Positions 56,689 to 64,000 of a stretch of DNA of 64,000 nucleotides are shown here, piece by piece (within the stretch, counting starts at the first letter, position 1; every line of letters begins with the position of its first letter). A model generated the notes under the pieces. It worked only from the letters and a program-made list of their open reading frames with translations. It ran no database searches and was not told where the DNA came from. This DNA comes from an uncultured Collinsella sp. (GTDB lineage Bacteria > Actinomycetota > Coriobacteriia > Coriobacteriales > Coriobacteriaceae). Made by a program: the position numbers and the translations under genes. The stretch covers positions 1 to 64,000 of the forward strand of contig CAUDQR010000007.1 in the NCBI GenBank assembly GCA_958451615.1. The letters run 5' to 3'.

Positions 56689-59010
56689 ATGCCTAAAACG
56701 CTTTTAGTATTTCCCCCAGGATGGAGTCCAGTGGGGCCGTATCTTGCCTTGCCTGTTTTGAAGTCATATCTTCAAGAGGTTGAACAATACAAAGTTGACA
56801 TTGTTGACTTAAACGTGGAATTTTACGATGACCTCCTATCTTTTAGACATGTCGAAGAGTGCTGTAAAAGGTATCGGGAATCAAAGGATTCGTTTAGTTC
56901 GAATGTTCAATTAACAATCGAGTTGATACAAAAGTCGGCACTTAATGTTGACGAGGCAAAAGATATTTTCAGATCGAAGAGATACTTTAATCTAAAAGAA
57001 AGACAATATGCTGAAAACATTTTTAGAAATGCACTCTATATCATAAATCACGTCTCATATGGAGTTAAATACACGTTCAACTCCATAGATCTGCCCTATG
57101 ATTATTATTCGACACCAGAAATAATGAAATCGCTTGCGGATACCTTGCATAATCCGTTTATTTCCTTCTATGAAACTACCTTTCTTAAGCGTATTCAGAG
57201 GGAAAAAATCGAGTTTATTGGGATTTCGGTGAGCGGCTGTTTCCAATTGATTTCTGCAGTTACGTTAGCGAAACTGATTAAAGAAGAATGTCCATCTGTT
57301 AAACACGTCTCATTGGGCGGCAATTACATTACTCGTTTAGCAGATGACTGCATGAAAGAATGGCATCCCTTTTTTGAATACATTGATTCGATAATGATGT
57401 ATGACGGCGAAGAGCCGCTTGCACGTCTTCTTGAGGCTCTTGACTCTGGTGATGACAATCTCGACTGTGTTCCAAACCTTTGCCATGCTAAAGGTGGAAA
57501 GATATATAAAAACCATCGGATTGAGCAAACATTTATCAACGATACAGTTCCCGATTTCGATGGCTTCGCCCTTTCTAAATACTTCATGCCTGAGCTAATA
57601 TTGCCGGTTTATTCCTCTAGGCAGTGTTTTAATCATTGCGCCTTCTGCACCATTCCCGGTGCTACCGGTGGTTGTTACCGAAAGATGCCTATATCGAGAG
57701 TATTTGAAATAATGTGTCGGTTAAATGAAAAATACGGCACGAGAGTTTTCTCTTTTGCGGATGAAACATTCGAAGGCAAAAGAATGGAGCAACTCGCGGA
57801 TGAAATAAACGCATCGGGAAAAACGTTTTTCTGGCATGGAGAAACGAGGTTCTCTCCAACCCTAAGTACAGACGTTTTTAACAAGATATACCAAAGTGGA
57901 TGTAGGCAGATTCAGTTTGGCCTCGAGTCATACAACCAAAGAGTTCTTGATCTAATGAAGAAGAACACGAGAGTTGATTGGATTGATCGCAATATCCATG
58001 ATTGTCTCAATGCGGGTATTCCTGTTCATCTATTTTTTATGATTGGCTTTCCGACCGAAACTAAAGAAGAGGCTCTGAACACCTTAGCTTATACAGAGAA
58101 TGTTTTGAATTATTCAAAACAGGTATGTGGTGTTCCATATTCCACGAGAGGATTTACGAATTTTGGTCTCGTTATGGGGTCGGATGTTTGGAATCATCCC
58201 GATAAGTATGGTGTCTCTGTAATGCCGAAGTCCCAATATGAGGATTTGCGCCTCGAAGTGGATTATGTTTCAGGCACTGGTTTAACTTTAAATGAAGCAA
58301 AATCCTTATCTGATGAGCATCATATTGATTTTTATATGCAAGAGGTCATAAACGGTAGCGACACAATTGACTTGCCCCAGCGGCTTCATATTTCAGAGGT
58401 GACCTGGATCCTAGATTCTATTCACGCTGTCAGGTATAAGGGACATTTGACCATAGTAAAGCGACGGCTAACTAGTCTAAATCCAGCTGATCGAATCTGG
58501 CTGGATTCCAAGACCTCTGTCGTGCTCGTTGAGCCATTTGCCTACTTCTATAATTCTGAATACCATCATGTCTATGCTGTTTCCCAGTTGGTATACCTTA
58601 AGTTGGCCCGTTTATTGGAGGCCGATTGTAGCATTTCTCTTATTCTTGATCAGGGCGACCTCGAGCTGACAAGGGCGATAGAAGAACTGTTGCATTATGG
58701 ATTGCTGAATACAAATATCGATGCCGATTATGTAATGCACGATAATGGTTTTCAATTGGTTAAAAGTTCGTTTGTTAAAGAAGTCGGACGCTCAAAAGAG
58801 GGGTTAAGAGTACTGCTTAGTTGTGCCACCCATAGAATGTGTGCGGTTAATGATTTTTCGTTCGCTTTGCTTTCGTTGTTTGAAAAGCCGATTACTAAGA
58901 ACGAGGTGCGCGACATTCTGAAAAAAGAGGGACTATCGACAAGCGAGGAGCAATTAAACAAGTTGGTTGATAATTGCATGAAAGCAGATATACTACAATT
59001 GATTAGATAG
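56689..59010 (+). CDS. B12-binding-domain radical SAM enzyme, predicted peptide-modifying
   Basis: A 773-aa enzyme. Residues about 1-290 resemble a cobalamin-binding domain (LLVFPPGWSPVGPYLALPVL; later IGISVSGCFQLISAVTLAK and SLGGNYITRLADDC). The 4Fe-4S/SAM motif CFNHCAFC has cysteines 313, 317 and 320, followed by GCRQIQFGLESYNQRVLDLM and HLFFMIGFPTETKEEAL, as in B12-dependent radical SAM enzymes. The last 200 residues hold two winged-helix-like segments (HHVYAVSQLVYLKLARLLEA and MCAVNDFSFALLSLFEKPIT) reminiscent of PqqD-like peptide-binding tails. A 36-codon precursor-like ORF lies 13 bases downstream. The modification (methylation, ring formation or other) is unknown. Confidence 0.85.
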   Translation: MPKTLLVFPPGWSPVGPYLALPVLKSYLQEVEQYKVDIVDLNVEFYDDLLSFRHVEECCKRYRESKDSFSSNVQLTIELIQKSALNVDEAKDIFRSKRYFNLKERQYAENIFRNALYIINHVSYGVKYTFNSIDLPYDYYSTPEIMKSLADTLHNPFISFYETTFLKRIQREKIEFIGISVSGCFQLISAVTLAKLIKEECPSVKHVSLGGNYITRLADDCMKEWHPFFEYIDSIMMYDGEEPLARLLEALDSGDDNLDCVPNLCHAKGGKIYKNHRIEQTFINDTVPDFDGFALSKYFMPELILPVYSSRQCFNHCAFCTIPGATGGCYRKMPISRVFEIMCRLNEKYGTRVFSFADETFEGKRMEQLADEINASGKTFFWHGETRFSPTLSTDVFNKIYQSGCRQIQFGLESYNQRVLDLMKKNTRVDWIDRNIHDCLNAGIPVHLFFMIGFPTETKEEALNTLAYTENVLNYSKQVCGVPYSTRGFTNFGLVMGSDVWNHPDKYGVSVMPKSQYEDLRLEVDYVSGTGLTLNEAKSLSDEHHIDFYMQEVINGSDTIDLPQRLHISEVTWILDSIHAVRYKGHLTIVKRRLTSLNPADRIWLDSKTSVVLVEPFAYFYNSEYHHVYAVSQLVYLKLARLLEADCSISLILDQGDLELTRAIEELLHYGLLNTNIDADYVMHDNGFQLVKSSFVKEVGRSKEGLRVLLSCATHRMCAVNDFSFALLSLFEKPITKNEVRDILKKEGLSTSEEQLNKLVDNCMKADILQLIR

Positions 59011-59023
59011 AGGAGGTTTCTGC

Positions 59024-59134
59024 ATGGACGTTATTAACAAAGATCTCTTGGAGCAACTGAAAGAGTCTCAGGAAGAGGGCGTCGTGGTAGAAGTGTTCGA
59101 CTTTGAGGACTACATGGATAAATTCTGCCATTAG
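59024..59134 (+). CDS. Putative RiPP precursor peptide
   Basis: A 36-codon ORF that begins 8 bases after AGAGGAGG, the strongest ribosome site in the cluster, and directly follows the radical SAM gene. The N-terminal part MDVINKDLLEQLKESQEE is a helical acidic leader-like segment. After a Gly and a short Val-rich stretch, the C-terminal part FDFEDYMDKFCH has aromatic residues, a single Cys and a terminal His, plausible modification targets. A terminator follows 24 bases later. Short length, location and leader-like composition fit a precursor; no homologue is known to me. Confidence 0.7.
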   Translation: MDVINKDLLEQLKESQEEGVVVEVFDFEDYMDKFCH

Positions 59135-59158
59135 TTTCGGAATTTACTTGCCTCGCTT

Positions 59159-59193
59159 AAAGGAGAAGTCGATTATCGATTTCTCCTTTTTTA
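59159..59193 (+). terminator. Terminator of the radical SAM/precursor cluster
   Basis: AAAGGAGAA pairs with TTCTCCTTT around a loop with TCGATTATCGA, then TTTT. It marks the end of the A+T-rich block. Confidence 0.85.
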
Positions 59194-59322
59194 ATTAAAG
59201 ATATTTTTGGAATACATGCTCTTAGCACAGGTTAGCGTCTCAGTAAACTGGGAGGTTGCTTTGGCTAGTTAGAGATATGTGAACGTCCGTTAGACTGAAT
59301 CTCAGGGTAGAAGGGGCCTCCA

Positions 59323-61323
59323 GTGTCCAGATCAACAAGGCAATGCTGCGTTTCGGCTAATAAGAACGACGGCTTTCTGCGGGTTGCGGCGGCGTCGCCG
59401 CGGATTCGCGTGGCCGATGTCGAGGGCAATGCCGAGGTTGCACTGGCGGCTGTTCGCGAGGCTGCCGAGCGTGGCGTTCGCGCGCTGGTGCTGCCCGAGC
59501 TTAACCTGACCGGCTATACCGCGGCCGATCTGTTCCATAACCGCACACTGCTGCATGCCTGCGAGACCGCACTGGCACATATTCTCGATGAAACTCGCGA
59601 GCTGCCGATTGTCTTTACCGTCGGTCTTCCCGTTGCGGTTGCCGAGAATATCTACAACTGCGCCGCCGTGTGCTGCGCGGGCGAGCTTTTGGGCCTCACG
59701 GCCAAGAAGTATTTGCCCAACTATGGCGAGTTCTATGAGCGCCGTTGGTTTGCTCCGGCACCTACCGATCCCGTTTGGCTTGAATTTGCCGGTCAGGGTC
59801 CGGTCCCGCTGGGCTCGGGGCTTGTCTACCGTTGCTGTGATGAGGGCGCCGAGGACCTGGTGCTGGGCGTTGAGGTCTGCGAGGACCTGTGGGTGCCGGC
59901 GCCTCCTTCGACCGAGATGGCGCTTGCCGGTGCGACGGTGATTCTCAACCCGTCGGCTTCGGACGAGATTATCGGTAAGGCAGACTATCGCCGCAGCCTC
60001 ATCTCCAATCAGAGCGCGCGCCTGTACTGTGCCTATGCGTATGCAGACGCGAGCGAGGGCGAGTCCACGACCGATATGGTCTTTGCGGGCGAGAACCTCG
60101 TCTACGAAAACGGCTCCAAGCTCGCCGCGACCAAACTGCTTACTTGCGATATGGCCATCGCCGACGTTGACCTTGACCGCCTGGTTGCCGAGCGCCGTCG
60201 TTCGACGACGTGGACGCGCGCGGACGATGCGCCGGAGGCCACGGCCGTTGAGTTTTCGTTTGAGGGCGTGTTGGCCGAAGAGCCTGTCCTGCGCGATGCC
60301 TGCGATATCGACCGCGTTTTCCCGCGCGCGCCCTTTGTACCGGCCGACCATGGTGACCTGGCCGAGCGCTGCGAGACCATCCTCGACCTGCAGACCGCCG
60401 GCCTCAAGACCCGCCTGGCCCATACGGGCACCAAGGCTGCAGTCATCGGTCTTTCGGGCGGCCTTGATTCTACACTGGCACTGCTCGTGACGGTGCGTGC
60501 CTTCGATGCACTGGGGCTGCCGCGCACGGGTATTACGGCGGTTTCCATGCCCGGCTTTGGCACGACGCATCGCACCAAGTCCAATGCCGAGTCGCTTGCC
60601 CGCGACCTGGGTGTGAGCTTCCGTGAGGTTTCGATTCACGCGGCCGTGGAACAGCACTTTAAGGATATCGAGCATGATCCGGCCGTGCAGGACGTGACCT
60701 ACGAGAACAGCCAGGCCCGCGAGCGTACGCAGATTCTGATGGATCTGGCCAATCAGGCCGGCGGTTTTGTCATCGGCACGGGCGACCTGTCGGAGCTGGC
60801 GCTCGGCTGGGCTACCTACAACGGCGACCACATGAGCATGTACGCCGTCAACGCGAGCGTGCCCAAGACGCTTGTGCGCCATCTGGTGCGCTATGCCGCT
60901 GATGTTTTTGGCGGGCGTATTGCCGAGGTCTTGCTCGATATCCTCGATACGCCGGTGTCCCCCGAGCTTCTGCCGCCCACGGGCGACGGCGAGATTGCGC
61001 AGAAGACTGAGGATTTGGTGGGCCCGTACGAGCTGCACGACTACTTCCTCTACTACCTGCTGCGTTTTGGCTTTGAGCCGGGCAAGATCTACCGCATGGC
61101 GCTCAAGAGCTTCGAGGGCGCCTACGACGTCAAGACCGTTCACACGTGGCTGCGTACGTTCTACCGTCGCTTCTTTGCCCAGCAGTTTAAGCGCAGCTGC
61201 CTGCCCGATGGCCCCAAGGTGGGTTCGGTCACGCTCAGCCCGCGCGGCGATTGGCGCATGCCGAGTGACGCCAGCTCGCGCCTGTGGCTCGCCCAGATTG
61301 ACGCGCTCAATCCGATGGACTAA
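59323..61323 (+). CDS. nadE: Glutamine-dependent NAD+ synthetase
   Basis: Two-domain enzyme of 666 aa. The N-terminal nitrilase-type glutaminase has catalytic Glu in VLPELNLTGY, Lys in KKYLPNYGEFYERRWF and Cys in VEVCEDLWVP. The C-terminal synthetase has the PP-loop GLSGGLDSTLALL near residue 385. Ammonia passes from one to the other to make NAD+ from nicotinate adenine dinucleotide. The GTG at 59323 follows AAGGGG. It is monocistronic. Confidence 0.94.
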   Translation: MSRSTRQCCVSANKNDGFLRVAAASPRIRVADVEGNAEVALAAVREAAERGVRALVLPELNLTGYTAADLFHNRTLLHACETALAHILDETRELPIVFTVGLPVAVAENIYNCAAVCCAGELLGLTAKKYLPNYGEFYERRWFAPAPTDPVWLEFAGQGPVPLGSGLVYRCCDEGAEDLVLGVEVCEDLWVPAPPSTEMALAGATVILNPSASDEIIGKADYRRSLISNQSARLYCAYAYADASEGESTTDMVFAGENLVYENGSKLAATKLLTCDMAIADVDLDRLVAERRRSTTWTRADDAPEATAVEFSFEGVLAEEPVLRDACDIDRVFPRAPFVPADHGDLAERCETILDLQTAGLKTRLAHTGTKAAVIGLSGGLDSTLALLVTVRAFDALGLPRTGITAVSMPGFGTTHRTKSNAESLARDLGVSFREVSIHAAVEQHFKDIEHDPAVQDVTYENSQARERTQILMDLANQAGGFVIGTGDLSELALGWATYNGDHMSMYAVNASVPKTLVRHLVRYAADVFGGRIAEVLLDILDTPVSPELLPPTGDGEIAQKTEDLVGPYELHDYFLYYLLRFGFEPGKIYRMALKSFEGAYDVKTVHTWLRTFYRRFFAQQFKRSCLPDGPKVGSVTLSPRGDWRMPSDASSRLWLAQIDALNPMD

Positions 61324-61389
61324 GGTTGCCAAATTGAACCAAAACAGCGGGTGCAAGCGTTACACTTTTGCAATCTGATGGCCCGTATC

Positions 61390-61421
61390 GCGCGGCGCTC
61401 TTGTCGGAGCGCCGCGTTTTT
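61390..61421 (+). terminator. Terminator after nadE
   Basis: CGCGGCGCTC-TTGTCG-GAGCGCCGCG followed by TTTTT. Confidence 0.9.
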
Positions 61422-61440
61422 CATATCGAAAGGTGGCACC

Positions 61441-62604
61441 ATGCAGGCATCGCAGCGTCTCGACCGCTTTGGCGCGGAGGTCTTCGCCTCGCTCAACAAC
61501 AAACTGCTTGCGCTGAAGGCTCAGGGCAAGACCATTTACAACATGAGCGTGGGCACGCCCGACTTTAAGCCGTACGACCACGTGGTCGAGGCGCTCACGC
61601 AAGCGGCCCAGGACCCCGAGATGTGGAAGTATGCCCTGCGCGACCTGCCCGAACTCAAGCAAGCCGTGTGCGATTACTACGAGCGTCGCTTTGGCGTTTC
61701 GGGCATTACGCCGTCTATGGTGCAGTCGTGCAACGGCACGCAGGAGGGCGTTGGCCATTTGGGCCTTGCCCTGCTCGATCCGGGTGACACCATTCTGGTT
61801 CCCGATCCGTGCTACCCGGTCTTTGAGGCAGGTGCCAAGATCGCCGATGCCAAGCTCGAGTACTATCCGCTGGTGGCGGAGCACAATTACCTGCCCTATG
61901 TGGCGGGTATCGATCCCGAGGTGGCCGATCGTGCCAAGTACATGATTGTGTCGCTGCCCGCCAACCCGGTGGGCTCGGTGGGCACGCCCGAGGTCTACGA
62001 GGAGATCATCGCTTTCGCCCGCGAGCACGACCTGCTCATCGTTCACGACAACGCATACTCCGACATCGTGTTCGACGGCGAGCCGGGCGGCAGCTTCTTG
62101 CAGTATCCCGGCGCGCTCGAGGTGGGCGTTGAGTTCTTCTCGCTCTCCAAGTCGTTTAACGTCACCGGTGCGCGTATCGGCTTTTTGGTCGGTCGCGAGG
62201 ATGTGGTCTCGGCCTTTGCCAAGCTGCGCGGCCAGATCGACTTTGGTATGTTCTTCCCGATCCAGAAGGCTGCTATCGCCTGCCTGAACGGTCCGCGCGA
62301 TGAGGTCGAGGCGCAGCGTCTGAAGTACCAGGAGCGCCGCGATGCCCTGTGCGACGGTCTTGAGGGCCTGGGCTGGGAGCGTCCCAACGCGCATGGCTCT
62401 ATGTTTGTGTGGGCCAAGCTTCCCGGTGGTCGCACCGATTCCATGGCGTTTTGCGAGGAGCTCATGGAGAAGGCCGGCGTTGTGGTGACGCCGGGCGCGA
62501 GCTTTGGTCCTTCGGGCGAGGGGCACGTGCGCATGGCGCTGGTCCTGCCGCCCGATCAGATTGCTTTGGCTGTCGAGGCCATCCGCGAGGCGGGTCTGTA
62601 TTAG
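61441..62604 (+). CDS. Class I/II PLP-dependent aminotransferase
   Basis: A 387-aa aminotransferase. The PLP lysine is in FFSLSKSFNVTGARIGFLVG, preceded by VHDNAYSDIVFD with the Asp-xx-Tyr pair and LPANPVGSVG with the Asn. The N-terminus (LNNKLLALKAQGKTIYNMSVGTPDF) is like LL-diaminopimelate or aspartate-type aminotransferases. The exact amino acid cannot be told. The ATG 61441 follows AAAGGTGG; upstream in-frame codons overlap the terminator. Confidence 0.87.
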   Translation: MQASQRLDRFGAEVFASLNNKLLALKAQGKTIYNMSVGTPDFKPYDHVVEALTQAAQDPEMWKYALRDLPELKQAVCDYYERRFGVSGITPSMVQSCNGTQEGVGHLGLALLDPGDTILVPDPCYPVFEAGAKIADAKLEYYPLVAEHNYLPYVAGIDPEVADRAKYMIVSLPANPVGSVGTPEVYEEIIAFAREHDLLIVHDNAYSDIVFDGEPGGSFLQYPGALEVGVEFFSLSKSFNVTGARIGFLVGREDVVSAFAKLRGQIDFGMFFPIQKAAIACLNGPRDEVEAQRLKYQERRDALCDGLEGLGWERPNAHGSMFVWAKLPGGRTDSMAFCEELMEKAGVVVTPGASFGPSGEGHVRMALVLPPDQIALAVEAIREAGLY

Positions 62605-62747
62605 AAACCTGTTTCGACTCGTCAATAGCTCGAAACCGATTTCGTGCAGTTATTTTACGATTTCTGCAAACAATTTCGGTAAACGGTCGATTTTTGGCTG
62701 CGAATAGGAGCATAATCAAAGTCCCGATTGGATGTATTGGGATTACG

Positions 62748-62783
62748 GCAAGCCGCTCGGGTCGTTCCCGGGCGGCTTGCTTG
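62748..62783 (+). terminator. GC-rich hairpin ahead of ldh
   Basis: GCAAGCCGCTCGGG pairs with CCCGGGCGGCTTGC (one unpaired base), followed by TTGTGG. It lies 22 bases before the ldh start and could be a leader attenuator or a 5'-stabilising hairpin. Confidence 0.55.
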
Positions 62784-62805
62784 TGGAGAGAGATGGGAGT
62801 TTCTA

Positions 62806-63756
62806 ATGGTTAACGAGAAGAAGGTCGCTATTGTCGGCTGCGGTTTCGTTGGTTCGTCTTCGGCGTTCGCGCTGATGCAGAGTGGTCTGTTCTCCGAGAT
62901 GGTCCTCATCGACGTGGACAAGAACCGCGCCGAGGGTGAGGCCCTGGATATCGCGCACGGCATGACGTTTGCCGAGCCGATGAAGATCTACGCCGGCGAT
63001 TATTCCGATGTCGCCGACGCCGCCATGATCGTCGTCACCGCTGGCGCTGCCCAGAAGCCCGGTGAGACTCGCCTGGACCTGGTCAACAAGAACGTCAGCA
63101 TCTTTAAGTCCATTATCCCCGAGATTAAGAAGTCCGGCTTCGACGGCATTCTGCTCATCGTCTCCAACCCGGTCGATGTTCTGACCTACGCCGCCATCAA
63201 GATGTCCGGCCTGCCCGAGGGCCACGTCATCGGTTCCGGTACCGTGCTCGACACCGGCCGTCTGCAGCAGATGCTTGGTGCCCATGTCGAGGTCGACCCG
63301 CGCGATGTCCAGGCCTATGTCATGGGTGAGCACGGCGATTCCGAGTTTGTCGCTTGGTCCAGCGCTCAGGTTGCCGGCGTTCCGCTGAACACCTTCTGCG
63401 AGCTTCACGGTCATCTGGAGCATGAGGCTGCCGAGAAGCGCATCGCTGAGGACGTCAAGAACTCCGCCTACACCATCATCGAGAAGAAGCACGCTACCTA
63501 CTACGGCGTCGCCATGGCCGTTAAGCGCATTTGCACCGCCGTCATGCGTGACGAGCAGACCGTTCTGCCCGTCTCCTCGCTCATGGTGGGCGAGTATGGC
63601 CTGTCCGATCTTGCCATCTCCATGCCGACCGTCGTTGGCCGCGACGGCGTTGTCTGCCGCGTTCCCGTGCCGCTGAACGATGACGAGCAGCATGAGCTTA
63701 CCGCCTCCGCCAAGGCCCTCAAGGACATCATCGACAGCGTCGACTTCTCCTGCTAA
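62806..63756 (+). CDS. ldh: L-lactate dehydrogenase
   Basis: NAD-dependent dehydrogenase of 316 aa that regenerates NAD+ by reducing pyruvate. The Rossmann start is KVAIVGCGFVGSSSAFAL, the substrate/catalytic residues are in GETRLDLVNKN (Arg-Asp region), and the catalytic His is in MGEHGDSEFVAWS, the lactate rather than malate pattern. GTVLDTGRLQQML is also typical. The ATG follows GGGAG. It is monocistronic, with a hairpin leader and a terminator. Confidence 0.92.
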   Translation: MVNEKKVAIVGCGFVGSSSAFALMQSGLFSEMVLIDVDKNRAEGEALDIAHGMTFAEPMKIYAGDYSDVADAAMIVVTAGAAQKPGETRLDLVNKNVSIFKSIIPEIKKSGFDGILLIVSNPVDVLTYAAIKMSGLPEGHVIGSGTVLDTGRLQQMLGAHVEVDPRDVQAYVMGEHGDSEFVAWSSAQVAGVPLNTFCELHGHLEHEAAEKRIAEDVKNSAYTIIEKKHATYYGVAMAVKRICTAVMRDEQTVLPVSSLMVGEYGLSDLAISMPTVVGRDGVVCRVPVPLNDDEQHELTASAKALKDIIDSVDFSC

Positions 63757-63787
63757 ATCCAGCTCTTTTGGGCAACAGGCTACAATG

Positions 63788-63823
63788 AAAGGCGTCCGGT
63801 CCACACGGTCCGGGCGCCTTTTT
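63788..63823 (+). terminator. Terminator after ldh
   Basis: AAGGCGTCCGG pairs with CCGGGCGCCTT around a 10-base loop, followed by TTTTT in total. Confidence 0.85.
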
Positions 63824-63870
63824 GGTGCAAAGTAACCCTACCCCAATTCGCCATAGTTGATGGGAGAGTC

Positions 63871-64000
63871 ATGTCGGATTCACCTAACTTTTTGACCTAT
63901 GTCCAGACGGCGTTTGATCCGTTTGAGGAACGGTCGTTCTGCGCGGTGGATAGCCTGGTCTTTGCGTGGCTGTCCTATTTGCGTTTGCCGGGTGATATGG
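63871..64000 (+). CDS. DUF2974-type alpha/beta hydrolase (5' part, cut by the window edge)
   Basis: Only 43 codons are in the window. MSDSPNFLTYVQTAFDPF and SFCAVDSLVFAWLSYLRLPG match the beginning of DUF2974 (Mbeg1-like) proteins, which continue into an alpha/beta hydrolase fold. SD GGGAG precedes the ATG. The rest lies beyond base 64000. Confidence 0.6.
   Translation, partial: MSDSPNFLTYVQTAFDPFEERSFCAVDSLVFAWLSYLRLPGDM

Noticed and set aside
59332..61356. 674-codon minus-strand frame opposite nadE
   Set aside because: Antisense shadow; nadE has all catalytic residues of both domains.

Overview
The window reads as chromosome of a strictly anaerobic, G+C-rich gut actinobacterium of the class Coriobacteriia, most like Collinsella. 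This is inferred from protein style, gene content (anaerobic NrdD/NrdG, lactate dehydrogenase, DUF3793 and flavodoxin, Cys-rich small proteins), frequent GTG/TTG starts behind strong Shine-Dalgarno (SD) sites, and tRNA genes with encoded CCA. No rRNA, CRISPR array, insertion sequence or complete prophage is seen.

Layout: 0.3-6.2 kb is a complete oligopeptide ABC importer operon (oppABCDF). 6.2-10.1 kb holds a hairpin-rich intergenic zone, tRNA-Leu, and a pair of regulatory genes (PAS-GAF-PP2C phosphatase and a fused STAS/anti-sigma kinase). 10.2-13 kb has two tRNA clusters (Gly, Cys, Gly and Gly, Val) around a GH13 alpha-glucosidase, with a duplicated tRNA-Gly tail. 13.3-16.8 kb is nrdD/nrdG with a NrdR box. 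16.9-18.5 kb is folE-HD-folB. 18.5-25 kb is mixed housekeeping: metallopeptidase, dipeptidase, SlyD-like and UreE-like metallochaperones, a Cof phosphatase, a Fur-family repressor, acylphosphatase, an oxidoreductase and RNase H. 25-27.6 kb pairs a LysR regulator with an O-acetylhomoserine sulfhydrylase preceded by a Cys-containing leader peptide. 27.8-33.8 kb has secreted and small proteins, panE, a ferredoxin-type aldo/keto reductase, an oxidoreductase and endonuclease IV. 34-37.1 kb is an amino-acid ABC importer. 37.2-41.7 kb has flavodoxin/DUF3793, a metal-binding membrane protein, and a SOS-type Y-family polymerase with YolD. 41.8-47.2 kb holds pgi, two HAD phosphatases, TatD and TcdA. 47.4-50.5 kb has a possible small membrane toxin, an ArsR/SdpI pair and ettA.

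Two visibly A+T-rich blocks look acquired. 50.6-52.3 kb carries an exported papain-like protease and a lipoprotein. 54.9-59.2 kb carries a compact putative RiPP (ribosomally made, modified peptide) cluster: a 72-aa protein, a DUF2087 protein, an MFS exporter, a B12-binding radical SAM enzyme with C-terminal winged-helix-like regions, and a 36-codon precursor-like gene too short for routine gene calling, closed by a strong terminator. This is the best candidate for an undescribed system. 59.3-64 kb returns to core genes: NAD synthetase, aminotransferase, ldh and a truncated alpha/beta hydrolase.

A second theme is long, nearly perfect palindromes in intergenic DNA. Their arms differ between copies while parts of the loops are conserved (6.25, 6.56 and 15.8 kb; 31.7 and 32.9 kb; 41.7 kb; 45.4 kb). 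Arms that change in sequence but stay paired imply that the structure itself is maintained.
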